DNA of 64,000 nt from Isoperla grammatica. Lineage: Eukaryota > Arthropoda > Insecta > Plecoptera > Perlodidae. The notes beneath the pieces were generated by a model that was not told where the DNA came from, ran no database searches, and saw only the letters and a list, made by a program, of their open reading frames with translations. The position numbers and the translations under genes are program-made. Location of the stretch: the NCBI GenBank assembly GCA_945910005.1, contig OX246740.1, forward strand, positions 55,359,221-55,423,220, given 5' to 3'. Positions 49,025 to 60,965 of this stretch are shown piece after piece. How positions within the stretch are numbered: the first letter of the stretch is position 1; every line of letters starts with the position of its first letter.

Positions 49025-50449
49025 AGATGAGCGTAGCGAAGCGGAGTGAATCTCTCCATACAACTCGATCGGCGCTTTGTCTGTGTGTATGTATGTCTGT
49101 ATGTATGTATGTCTGTATGTATGTGCGCTAAATTTTGTTCGTCGCGCACAGGTCAAACGGCTTGACGTATTTGGCTGAACATTTCTGTCAACATTTGTGA
49201 CTACTAAACTCGATGCTGTTAACATAACCAGCAAAATTCATCAAGATGCCAACCTACAAAAAATTAATTACTGAAAAACAAACATTGATTATTTATTTAA
49301 TTAAATGAAAATTTACAAACGGATTAAAATGATGTTTCACGTGTAGATTAACGTCAACAATACCAATACTTGACAAAAGTTTCAAAATTGTAAGTTTATC
49401 CGCCATGTTATAAAAAAATATTGTTTATTTACTACAATAATTTCTTCATTTTTACAGTGTTCCACCGATATGATTTGCATTTGCGGACTATTGCAGTTAG
49501 ATGCACATAGTTTATACCAAACATAGCGTACGTAACAATACCTATGCATTATTTTTTGGAATGTCGATAGCTGTCATAGAATGGCTACAATGACGTAAGA
49601 TGCCAACCTACAAAAAATTAACAACTGAAACACATGTTTTGTTATTTATTTAATTAAATTAAAACCTTCTAACCGATATAAATAATTTTTTATATGTAAG
49701 TCCATATGAATAGTACCAACACACGAAAACAGTTTCAAAATTATAGCTATAACCGCCATGTTATAAAAAAAATATTGTTTATTTACGGCAGTAATTTTCT
49801 TCGTTTTTACAGTGTTCCACCGATATGATTCGCATTTGCGGACCATTGAAGTTAGATGCACATAGTATGCTGCCGAAATGGCTTACGCAGTCAGACCTTT
49901 CTCACTAAGTATTTGGAATTTTGATAGCTATCATAGAATGGCTACAATGACGTGTTATATTTAACGACCTTCACGGCAAACATGCAAATGTTTACAACGA
50001 ACTTGGTCGACAAATTAAAAAGCTATTATTATGTTTTAAAAGGGGGTTATTGTATGATAAATTAATATAAAATTTAAGATATAGTCTGTATCTACATTAT
50101 GGAACTTTCCATACACTGATAGGTTTAATAGTTTATGAATAAGAGCCTATTGAGTAGACCACGGTCGAATGAAATTATGCGGAAATCCATCAACTTGAAG
50201 GTTTTAATTTCTTTAAAGAAAACTTCTTAACGGATTTCAATAATATTTCTTGCATTTATTAGCAATATATCAAGAAATAATATACTAAAGTTATAAGGTT
50301 GTAACTCCATCCGCCATCTTGTAAAAAAAATCGTATATTTATTATAAAGGTATTTTTTTTTTTAAAGAGTAATATGATATGCAAATGATTTATTTGATTT
50401 GATACATTGAAAAAAATCGCTCATCTGTCAACGCGGAGCGTTTTCCTAG
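49025..50449 (+). mobile_element. HINE copy 5 (complete, 1425 bp)
   Basis: AGATGAGCG at 49025; subterminal CGCTCATCT at 50418-50426; hairpin AACGC-GGA-GCGTT at 50430-50442; CTAG at 50446-50449. This is a good reference copy for the ends. Confidence 0.87.
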
Positions 50450-50451
50450 TT

Positions 50452-51323
50452 AGATGAGCGCAGCGAAGCGGAGTGAATCTCTCCATACAACTCGATCGGC
50501 GCTTTGTCTGTGTGTGTGTGTGTCTGTATGTGCGCTAAATTTTGTTCGTCGCGCACAGGTCAAACGGCTTGACGGATTTGGCTGAAATTTTCGGTCAACA
50601 TTTGTGACCACTAAACTAGATGCTGTTAACATAATCAGCAAAATCCGTCAAGATGCCAACCTGCAAAAAATTAATTAGTGAAAACATTACAGTTTTATTT
50701 TTGTTTTATTGAAACTTATGAACAGATTTAAATAATGTTTTAAATATATATTATTGACACTGACAATGTCGACACCTGATAAAAGTTTTGGAACTATAAC
50801 TTTAACCGCCATTTAGTAAAAAATTATTTAGTTTCTATTTACGGGAACTTACATTGGTTTCTTTACAGTGCTCCACTTATACGATTCTCATTTGAGGACC
50901 ATTGAGGTTAGATGCACAGACTTTGCATAGCGAATGGCGTGTACAAAGAGACCTTTCTAAAACTACTTTTGGAATTTCGATTACGTTAATAGAATGGCAA
51001 CAATGGCGTGTTATGTTTTATGACTTTCACGGCCAAAATGCAAATGTTAACAACGAACTTTGTAGACAAATGAAAAAGCTTTTATTATGATTTAAATGCG
51101 GTTATTGTGTGATAAAACACTATCACATTTTAGATCTAGCCTGTATATACATTGTGGAGTTTTCTATACACAGATAACTTTAATAGTTTATGAATTAGAG
51201 CCTTTTGAGTAGACCACGGTCGAATGAAATTATGCGGAAATCCATTGAAAAATCAACTTGGAGGTTTAAATTTATTTAAAGAAAAATTTTAAACGTATAT
51301 AAATAATATTTCGTGTAATTATT
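50452..51323 (+). mobile_element. HINE copy 6, 5' part (single-module, oldest)
   Basis: This copy has only one internal module instead of two and is the most diverged. It breaks off at TCGTGTAATTATT, where copy 7 begins. Its likely 3' remainder is 58276-58459, which is equally diverged; together about 1056 bp. Confidence 0.75.
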
Positions 51324-51859
51324 AGATGAGCGTAGCGAAGCGGAGTAAATCTTTCCATACAACTCGATCGGCGCTTTGTCTGTGTGTCTGTATGTCTGTA
51401 TGTATGTATGTATGTATGTCTGTATGTGCGCTAAATTTTGTTCGTCGCGCACAGGTCAAACGGCTTGACGTGTTTAGCTGAAATTTTCAGGCAACGTTTG
51501 TGACCACTTAACTCGATGCTGTTAACATAATCAGCAAAATTCGTCAAGATGCCAACCTAAAAAAAATTAATTACTGAAAAATAAAATTTGTTTATTTATT
51601 TAATTAAATGAAAACTTACAAACGGATTTAAATAACGTTTCACGTGTAGATTAACATCAACAGTACCAACACTTGACAAAAGTTTCAGAATTGTAAGTTT
51701 ATCCGCCATGTTATAAAAAAATATTGTTTATTTACTACAATAATTTCTTCATTTTTACAGTGTTCCACCGATATGATTCGCATTTGCGGACTATTGCAGC
51801 TAGATGCACATAGAATACACAAAACATAGCGTAGGTAACCATACCTATGCACTATTATT
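51324..51859 (+). mobile_element. HINE copy 7, 5' part
   Basis: Starts AGATGAGCG and breaks at CCTATGCACTATT, where copy 8 starts. The sequence that should follow (AATTTCGATAGCTGTCATAG) is found at 56121 onward. Confidence 0.78.
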
Positions 51860-53288
51860 AGATGAGCGTAGCGAAGCGGAGTGAATCTCTCCATACAACT
51901 CGATCGGCGCTTTGTCTGTGTGTCTGTATGTATGTATGTCTGTATGTATGTCTGTATGTGCGCTAAATTTTGTTCGTCGCGCACAGGTCAAACGGCTTGA
52001 CGTATTTGGCTGAAATTTTCGGTCAACACCCTTTAATACTAAACTCGATGCTGTTAACATAACCAGCAAAATTCGTCAGGATGCCAACCTACAAAACATT
52101 AATTTCTGAAAAACAAAATTTGTTTATTTATTTAATTAAATGAAAACTTACCAACGGATTTAAATAATGTTTATCATGTAGGTTTACATAAACCGTGCCA
52201 ACAATTGACAATAACTTTCAAAATTGTACGTTTATCCGCCATGTTATAAAAAAATATTGTTTATTTACAACAATAATTTCTTCATTTTTACAGTGTTCCG
52301 CCGATATGATTCGCATTTGCGGACTTTTGCAATTAGATGCACATAGTATACACCAAAAACAGCGAACGTAACAATTCTTATGCACTATTAATTGGAATCT
52401 CGATAGCTGTCATAAAATGGCTACAATGACATAAGATGCCAACCTACAAAAAATTAACAACTGAAACACGTGTTTTGTTATTTATTTATTTAAATTAAAA
52501 CTTACAAATGGATATTAATGATTTTTTATTTGTAGGTCCACATCAATACTACCAACACTCGACATAAGTTTCAAAATTGTTGCTTTAACCGCCATGTTAT
52601 AAACAAATATTGTTTATTTAAGGCAGACATTTTCTTCATTTTTACAGTGTTCTACCGATATGATTCGCATTTGCGGACCATTGAAGTTAGATGCACATAG
52701 TATGCTGCAGAAATGGCGTAGGGAGTCAGACCTTTCTCACTATGTATTTGGAATTTTGATAGCTGTCATAGAATGGCTACAAAGGCGTGTTATGTTTTAT
52801 GACTTTCACGGCAAAAATGCAAATGTTAACAACGAACTTTGTAGACAAATAAAAAAGCTTTTATTATAATATAAAAGCGGGTCTTTGTATAATAAAACAA
52901 TAATACATTTTACATATAGTCTATATCTACATTATGGAACTTTCCATACACTGATAGTTTTAATAGTTTATGAATGAGAGCCTATTGAGTAGACCATGGT
53001 CGAATTAAATTATGCGGAAATCCATTGAAAAATCAGCTTAAAGGTTTTAATTTATTTAAAGAAAACATCTTAACGGATTTAAATAATATTTCGTGCATTT
53101 ATTAGAAACATATCGAGAAATAATATACACAAGTAATAAGGTTGTTTCTTGCTCCGCCATTTTGTAAAAAAATCATATGTTTATTATTAAGTTTTTTTTT
53201 TTTAAGAGAAATATGATATTCAAAAGATGTGTTTGCTTTAAAACATTGAACCAACTCGCTCATCTGGCAACGCGGAGCGTTTTCCTAG
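51860..53288 (+). mobile_element. HINE copy 8 (complete, 1429 bp)
   Basis: AGATGAGCG at 51860, CTAG at 53285-53288. Its second module keeps the exon-like ORF open to TAA at 52867-52869. Confidence 0.85.
52636..52869 (+). pseudogene. Exon-like ORF segment in HINE copy 8
   Basis: TTCATTTTTACAG, a good acceptor-like sequence, is followed by an open frame (CSTDMIRICGPLKLDAHS ... RVMFYDFHGKNANVN ... KKLLL) to a stop. Copy 6 has the same frame open over its last ~60 codons, to the same stop position; most other copies have TGA within IEWLQ-stop-RVMF. This looks like a captured terminal exon of a gene, now decaying. I do not recognise the protein. Confidence 0.4.
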
Positions 53289-53290
53289 TT

Positions 53291-54017
53291 AGATGAGCGT
53301 AGCGAAGCGGAGAGAATCTTTCCATACAACTCGATCGGCGCTTTGTCTGTGTGTATGTATGTATGTATGTATGTGCGCTAAATTTTGTTCGTCGCGCACA
53401 GGTCAAACGGCTTGACGTATTTGGCTGAAATTTTCGGTCAACATTTGTGCCCACTAAACTCGATGCTGTTAACATAACCATCAAAATTCGTCAGGATGCC
53501 AACCTACAAAAAATTAATTTCTGAAAAACAAAATTTGTTTATTTATTTAATTAAATTAAAACTAAAGCACGGATTTAACTTATGTTTCACTTGTAGGTTA
53601 ACATCAATAATCTCAACACTTGACAATAGTTTCAAAATTGTAAGTTTACCCGTCATGTCATAAAAAAATATTGTTTACTTACAACAATAATTTCTTCATT
53701 TTTACAGTGTTCCACCGATATCGTTCGCATTTGCGGATCTTTGCAGTAAGATGCACATAGTAAACACAAAAATAGCGTACGCAATCATACCTTTCTCGGT
53801 TTATTTTGGAATTTCGATAAATGTCATAGAATGGCTACAATGACGTAAGATGCCAACCTACAAAAAATTAACAACTGAAACACATGTTTTGTTATTTATT
53901 TTATTAAATTAAAACTTACACGCCGGTATAAATATTTTTTATTTGTAAGTTTGCATCAATAGTATCAACACTTGACAACAGTTTCAAAATTGCAGCTTTA
54001 ACCGCCATGTTGTAAAA
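53291..54017 (+). mobile_element. HINE copy 9, 5' part
   Basis: Starts right after the CTAG of copy 8 (TT between). Interrupted at GCCATGTTGTAAAA by the inverted copy 10; the second part is 55431-56116. Confidence 0.85.
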
Positions 54018-55430
54018 CTAGGAAAACGCTCCGCGTTGCCAGATGAGCGAGTTTTTTCAATGTATTAAAGCAAACAAATCTTTAGAATATCATATTACTC
54101 ATACAAAAAAAACCTTTATAATAAACAAAATTCTTGTTTACAAGATGGTGGTTCAAGTTACAACCTTAGAATTTGTGTATATTATTTGTCGATATGTTGC
54201 TAATAACTGCACGAAATATTATTAAAATCCGTCAAGAATTAAAACCTTCAAGTTCATTTCAATGGATTTCCGCATAATTTCATTCGACCGTGGTCTTCTC
54301 AATAGGCTCTAATTCATAAACTATTAAACCTATCAGTGTATGGAAAGTTTCATAATGTAGATGCAGACTATATCTAAAATGTAATGTTAATTTATTACAT
54401 AATAACCCGCTTTTAAATCATAACAAAAGCTTTTTAATTTGTCGACCAGGCTCGTTGTTAACATTTGCATTTTTGCCGTGAAAGTCATAAAACATAACAC
54501 GTCATTGTAGCCATACTATGCTAGCTATAAAAATTCCAAATACACAGTGAGAAAGGTCTGACTGCGTAAGCCATTTCGGCAGCATACTATGTGCATCTAA
54601 CTTCAATGGTCCGCAAATGCGAATCATATCGGTGAAACACTGTAAAAATGAAGAAATTAAAAGCCGTAAATAAACAATATTTATTTACAACATGGCGGTT
54701 GAAGCTACCATTTTGAAACTTTTGTCAAGTGTTGGTACTATTGATTTGAACCTACATATAAAACATTATTTATATCAGTTTGTAAGTTTTAATTTAATTA
54801 AATAAATAACAAAACATGTGTTTCAGTTGTTAATTTTTTGTAGGTTGGCATCTTACGTCATTGTAGCCATTCTATGACAGCTATCGAAATTCCAAATAAA
54901 AATGCATAAGTATTGTTACGTACGCTATGTTTGATGTATACTATGTGCATCTAACTGCAAAAGTCCGCAAATGCGAATCATATCGGTGGAACACTGTAAA
55001 AATGAAGAAATTATTGTAGTAAATAAACAATATTTTTTTATAACATGGCGGATGAACTTACAATTTTGAAACTTTTGTCAAGTGTTGGTACTGTTTATTT
55101 AAATCTACAAGTGAAACATTATTGAAATCCATTTGTAAGTTTTCATTTAATTAAATAAATAAACACATTTTATATTTCAGTAATTATTTTTTTGTAGGTT
55201 GGCATCTTGACGAATTTTGCTAGTTATGTTAACAGCATCGAGTTTAGTGGTCACAAACGTTGCACGAAAATTTCAGCCAAATACGTCAAGCCGTTTGACC
55301 TGTGCGTGACGAACAAAATTTAGCGCACATACATACATACATACATACATACACACACACATACACACACACAGACAAAGCGCCGATCGAGTTGTATGGA
55401 GAGATTCACTCCGCTTCGCTACGCTCATCT
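54018..55430 (-). mobile_element. HINE copy 10 (complete, inverted, 1413 bp)
   Basis: On the plus strand it begins CTAGGAAAACGCTCCGCGTT and ends CTACGCTCATCT. It is inserted cleanly in the second module of copy 9, between T residues of a T run (minus strand), with no loss of flanking sequence. This copy defines the element ends. Confidence 0.9.
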
Positions 55431-56116
55431 AAAAATATTGTTTATTTTCAGCTATATCTGTCTTCGTTTTTACAGTGTTCCACCGATATGATTCGCATTT
55501 GCGGACCATTAAAGTTAGATGCACATAGTATGCTGCCGAAATGGCTTACGCAGTCAGACCTTTCTCACTATGTATTTGGAATTTTGATAGCTATCATAGA
55601 ATGGCTACAATGACGTGTTATGTTTTATGACTTTCACGGCAAACATGCAGAAAAAAACAACAAACTTGGTCGACAATTTAAAAAGCTATTATTATAGTTT
55701 AAATGCGAGTTATTGTATAATTAAACAAAATTCCATTTTGGATATAGTCTGTATCTACATTATGGAACTTTCCAAACACTGATAGGTTTAATAGTTTATG
55801 AATTAGAGCCTATTGAGTAGACCACGGTCGAATGAAATTATGCGGAAATCCATCAATTTGAAGGTTTTAATTTCTTTAAAGAAAACTTCTTAACGGATTT
55901 TAATAATATTTCGTGCATTTATTAGCAACATATCAAGAAATAATATACTAAAGTTATAAGGTTGTAACTTGATCCGCCGTCTTGAAAAAAAAATCATATG
56001 TTTATTATAAAGGTATTTTTTTTTATAGAGTACTATATGATATGCAAATGATTAATTTGATTTGATACATTGAAAAAAAAAAAACGCTCATCTGTCAACG
56101 CGGAGCGTTTTCCTAG
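55431..56116 (+). mobile_element. HINE copy 9, 3' part
   Basis: Resumes at AAAAATATTGTTTATTTTC, runs through the rest of module 2, and ends with CTAG at 56113-56116. With the 5' part it totals 1413 bp, the same as copy 10. Confidence 0.85.
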
Positions 56117-56843
56117 TTAAGAATTTCGATAGCTGTCATAGAATGTTTACAATGACGTAAGATGCCAGCCTACAAAAAATTAACAACTGAAACACATGTT
56201 TTGTTATTTATTTAATTAAATTAAAACTTACACACCGATATAAATAATACTTTATATGTAAGTCCACATCAATAGTACCAACACACGACAACAGTTTCAA
56301 ATTTGTAGCTTTAACCGCCATGTTATAAACAAATATTGTTTATTTACGGCAGTAATTTTCTTCGTTTTTACAGTGTTCCACCGATATGATTCGCATTTGC
56401 GGACCATTGAAGTTAGATGCACATAGTATGCTGCCGAAATGGCTTACGCAGTCAGACCTTTCTCACTATGTATTTGGAATTTTGATAGCTATCATAGAAT
56501 GGCTACAATGACGTGTTATATTTAATGACCTTCACGGCAAATATGCAGAAAATAACAACAAACTTGGTCGACAATTTAAAAAGCTATTATTATAGTTTCA
56601 ATGCGAGTTATTGTATGATTAAACAATATTACAATTTAGATATAGTCTGTATCTACATTATGGAACTTTTCATACACAGATAAGTTTAATAGTTTATGAA
56701 TTAGAGCCTATTGAGTAGACCACGGTCGAATAAAATTATGCGGAAATCCATCAACTTGAAGGTTTTAATTTCCTTAAAGAAAACTTCTTAACGGATTTAA
56801 ATAATATTTCGTGCATTCATTAGCAACATATCAAGAAATTATT
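56117..56843 (+). mobile_element. HINE copy 7, 3' part (lacks the very end)
   Basis: Resumes TTAAGAATTTCGATAGCTGTC and continues to CATATCAAGAAATT, where copy 11 begins. The last ~170 bp of copy 7 are not found. Confidence 0.7.
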
Positions 56844-58275
56844 AGATGAGCGTAGCGAAGCGGAGTGAATCTCTCCATACAACTCGATCGGCGCTTTGTC
56901 TGTGTGTCTGTATGTATGTGTGTCTGTATGTATGTCTGTATGTGCGCTAAATTTTGTTCGTCGCGCACAGGTCAAACGGCTCGACGTATTTGGCTGAAAT
57001 TTTCTGTCAACATTTGTGACTACTAAACTCGATGCTGTTAACATAACCAGCAAAATTCGTCAAGATGCCAACCTACAAAAAATTAATTACTGAAAAACAA
57101 AAATTGTTTATTTATTTAATTAAATGAAAACTTACAAACGGATTTTAATGATGTTTCACTTGTAGATTTACATCAACAATACCAACACTTGACAAAAGTT
57201 TCAAAATTGTTTGTTTATCCACCATGTTATAAAAAAATATTGTTTATTTACTACAATAATTTCTTCATTTTTACAGTGTTCCACCGATATGATTCGCATT
57301 TGGAGACTATTGCAGTAAGATGTACATATGTTACACCAAACATAGCGTACGTAATTACACATGTTCATTTTTATTTGGAATCTCGATAGCTGTCATAGAA
57401 TGGGTACAATGTCGTAAGATGCCAACCTACAAAAAATTAATTACTATATAACATGTTTTTTAATTTATTGAATTAAATAAGGAATAACCATTTGCTCACG
57501 GATAAAAATAATTTTTTGCTTGTAGGTTCACATCAATAATACTAACACTCGACAATAGTTTCAAAATTGTTGCTTTAACAGCCATGTTATAAACAAATAT
57601 TGTTTATTTACGGCAGACATTTTCTTCATTTTTACAGTGTTCCACCGATATGATTCGCATTTGCGGACCATTGAAGTTAGATGCACATAGTATGCTGCCG
57701 AAATGGCTTACGCAGTCAGACCTTTCTCACTATGTATTTGGAATTTTTATAGCTAGAATAGTATGGCTACAATGACGTGTTATGTTTTATGACTTTTTAC
57801 GGCAAACATGCAAATGTTAACAACGAACTTGGTCGACAAATTAAAAAGCTTTTATTATGATTTAAAAGCGGGTTATTGTATGATTAATTTATAATACATT
57901 TTAGATATAGTCTGTATCTACATTATGGAACTTTCCATACACTGATAGGTTTAATAGTTTATGAATAAGAGCCTATTGAGTAGACCACGGTCGAATGAAA
58001 TTATGCGGAAATCCATCAACTTGACGGTTTTAATTTCTTTAAAGAAAACTTCTTAACAGATTTAAAAAATATTTCGTGCTTTTATTAGCAACATATCAAG
58101 AAATAATATACTTTAGTTATAAGGTTGTAACTTGATCCGCCATCTTGCAAAAAAATCATATGTTTATTATAAAGGTATTTTTTTTTTTAAAAGAGTAATA
58201 TGATATGCAAATGATTTATTTGATTTGATACATTGAAAAAAATCGCTCATCTGTCAACGCGGAACGTTTTCCTAG
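56844..58275 (+). mobile_element. HINE copy 11 (complete, 1432 bp)
   Basis: AGATGAGCG at 56844, CTAG at 58272-58275. The hairpin is altered (AACGCGGAACGTT). Confidence 0.85.
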
Positions 58276-58459
58276 TTAGCAACATATCGGGAAAAAATAT
58301 ACACAAATTCTGAGATTGTAACTTAAACCGCCATCTTGTAAAAAAATCATATGTTTGTTATAAAAGTATATTTTTTAAGCGGTGTATGATATGCAAAATA
58401 TTTATTTGATTTACTAAAAAAAAAAATCGCTCATCTGGCAACGCGGAGCGTTTTCCTAG
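58276..58459 (+). mobile_element. HINE copy 6, 3' part
   Basis: Begins AGCAACATATCGGG, the point at which copy 6 was broken, and ends in the hairpin and CTAG (58456-58459). More diverged than the other 3' ends, as expected for the oldest copy. Confidence 0.65.
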
Positions 58460-59552
58460 TAATGATATTATAAGTAAGACAGGCAGTCGGACGAGGCGGT
58501 GTTCGGTTGTGCGTGTAACACTTGATTGTTCGCGTACATTGTCTCAGCACTCGGATGCTACACTCGTGCGCCACGATCAGCCCCGGGCAACACCAACAAA
58601 CAGCCGAACACGATGCTCTGCCCGTGCAGTCATTATTTGTAGCCGAACGAGTATCCCAAAGTCAAGTTCAACAAGAGAGCCGAAACACGGATGCAAATTG
58701 GTAAATTATTGTAATTGTACTTTAACAATCAATCAAATATATTAAATGTGTTTTTTACTGAAAATGTTTACCATCTTTAAATAAGTGTGTTCATACTCCC
58801 GGATGTATAAGTAGAATGAATAACAAAGTTCGCACAACTGAGCATATACGAGCATATAGTATTCCATTTGTAAAATCATTACAAAATACAACTATAAATT
58901 GATACATTATTTGTCCCTTTTCATTTATTAATTAATTCATGTATTTTACCTGTGTCTCTTTCTCATGTATTGTCCCTAGCTCTTAAAACATAAAGTGGGA
59001 GAGTAAGGAATTGCTTTAAAGGCAGTGTCAGAGTCAATACACACACTCAGACCTACTTGGCTACCGTATTCAAGGAGGCTCAGTACGGTTTCGTCAAGGG
59101 TTGAGATGGATATATTTGGACTCTAGTGTCTCATATTTAAGCAACGAATTGGTGATGTAGATAATGAAAAATACATTCATGCAGTTCCAAAAAAGTCCAA
59201 TTGACATCCATGGCTAGTTTGCATTGCAGTTTTCTGATTTTTTGCAGTGCTAGCGTTGTTTTAAGTTACTATCGTTTAGTAAAGCATTTTTGTATCGTTT
59301 TCATTTATCCTTCTCTATCCTTCTTTTTCTTTTTGTTTCCGTATTTCAATTTCTTCTTTTTCTGTTCTGTATATTATCTAATAATACTGATAGATACTCC
59401 CCTTCCTTTCACTCAAGTACTTGTTTATGTTACGTCAATTATGTATTTCTCAAATACTTGCCAAAGTTGTTATGTTTTGTTTGTCATGTGATCTTAATTG
59501 CAATTTTATTTCTATTTAGCTCATTGTTTTCATTATTGCATATTGCACACTA
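58460..59552. other. DNA between the Helentron array and the foldback
   Basis: A more G+C-rich segment (about 58485-58690) precedes CAATCAAATATATTAAATG. It could be a fragment of a retroelement or a host exon, but no domain is seen. The rest is AT-rich with pyrimidine tracts. Confidence 0.35.
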
Positions 59553-60375
59553 TAGTCCTTTGCATAACGAGAATGACGGTATAAAATTTGGGTCAAAGGA
59601 TGACATATATCAAAAGAAAGCTTGAGACGAGTACTTTTCAAAAAACCATGATATACCGCTGGCAAATCCAGCTTTCTATGTCAAAACCAGGGTCAAAGGT
59701 CAAATTTGTAATTTTTTAAATAATTTTTTATAAAATAATGAAAAATGTTTGCAAGTTTAATCATACACTTTTAGTAAGGTTAATGTATTATGTTTCTTAA
59801 AAAAAAAATTAAATTAACCATTTAGCCTTTTTTGACCTTAATTGAGGTCAATTTCCTCAAAATGGGTAATTTTTAAAATTTCCTTCGATTTATTGGCCAA
59901 TATTCATTATATCAACGTACTTACTCATAAATACGTTAAAATGAATAGTTCTTATTGTTATCACATTGTTTTCACGGTATTCATTCAAAATGGCGGTCAA
60001 AGGTCAATAGGTAAGTATCGTCAAACTAGGTCTAGTAACTAAAATATTACTTGTGGGTACTCTAAAGACGCAGAATTTTAACTGCAATTACAATAACGAA
60101 TAACAATATCATGTTTTAATCGTAAGAGAATGTAATTATCATATAACTTATAAACTACTTAAGATTGTTACTGAATTTCTAATTAATGTCCTCAGACATC
60201 AGGGTATTCTTGAATGGGTCTGCAACTGCAACAATATACATTTTTAGAAAAGAACATGACCATGCTCAGATACGTGATATGATAGTATGATATGATATAT
60301 GTCCTAGCAGTCACTGTCTAGTCGTCAAATTAATCAGAATTGAAGTCAAAATCACTCAAAATTGAAGTCGTCAGA

Positions 60376-60627
60376 TTAATCACCTTCTGATTCACTGGAA
60401 TTCTCATGCTGGGTACCGATATTTGGACAGTTCTTCAGCTTACACGCGTGGGTACTTTTCAGCTGATTGGCCAAACACTCATAGGTCGGCATCTTGCAAA
60501 CACGGAAACAGTTACAGGCTAGGAAATCCATAACGGTCAAAGGTACTGGAGTTCCAATCATCCACTCGTTGCTCAGATCTCCTTCTTGCCGTGGTTTTCC
60601 ATCCATAGCCACACAGATCAGGAACAT
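60376..60627 (-). pseudogene. Cys-rich C-terminal fragment of a transposon-associated protein (left arm)
   Basis: The minus-strand frame has WMIGTPVPLTVMDFLACNC, then RVCKMP, ECLANQLK, ACKLKNCPN and an acidic end. This matches the C terminus of a widespread, transposon-associated protein family that carries LPALHAFTGCD, LPPC.DCL and a final C.C..VCK...C.CLANGLKC...CKL..C motif. Several motif Cys are replaced (Tyr and Ser), and upstream the frame breaks at a stop near LPPCNDCL. Function of the family is unknown to me. It is a relic. Confidence 0.6.
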
Positions 60628-60965
60628 CAGGGTTGGCTTCCAAGCAACGTATCAATAGATGGTGTTTGGTTGATAACTCACAGTCGCAGGATATGAAGCA
60701 GTAAGCAATCGTTACAAGGTGGTAGCTGATTAGACTTCATATCATCACACTTACTTCTAAAAAGCTCGTAGCGCAGCAGGTTGACGCATGACAGAGTCGT
60801 GGTCAAAGAGCAGAGTTTACAGACAAACTCTTCGAGTTTTTTTGATGACATCGATAGAAACTCTCCAGTCCTGATCCATCTTGTTTAGCTTGACACAGAA
60901 ATGCGAGTTTTTTCTCATGATATTCAAAGTTCTCTTTTTCCCTTTACCACTGAATAAGCTCACTC

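Larger units (their letters stand above)
43190..58459. mobile_element. Array of 11 Helentron-type non-autonomous Helitrons
   Basis: Copies of a ~1.41 kb element fill this region. Each starts AGATGAGCGTAGCGAAGCGG, continues through a GTAT/GTCT microsatellite and CAAACGGCTTGACGTATTTG, and ends with CGCTCATCT, a hairpin AACGCGGAGCGTT and CCTAG. The 5' terminal AGATGAGCG is the inverse of the subterminal CGCTCATCT, an asymmetric terminal inverted repeat. The layout (5' block, microsatellite, block with the ACGGCTTGAC..ATTTGGCTGAAAT signature, 3' hairpin, CTAG, T-T insertion) is that of HINE/DINE-1 elements mobilised by Helentrons. No Rep/helicase is encoded. Most copies are head-to-tail; one is inverted; several are nested. 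Confidence 0.85.

Noticed and set aside
43189..57053. Recurring 60-100-codon minus-strand ORFs (MLVMLTASSLVVTN type) in each array unit
   Set aside because: They repeat only because the 5' block of the HINE repeats; they run through the microsatellite (Thr/His/Ile runs) and differ in length and end. The block is a noncoding Helentron signature.
43190..58459. Simple satellite DNA or CRISPR-like array
   Set aside because: Units have transposon ends with hairpin and CTAG, nested and inverted copies and exact insertion sites, which satellites lack; unit size and eukaryotic context exclude CRISPR.
59201..59625. Two overlapping ORFs of about 100 codons
   Set aside because: Hydrophobic Phe/Leu/Tyr-rich reading of a pyrimidine tract, partly inside the foldback's terminal repeat; no family resemblance.
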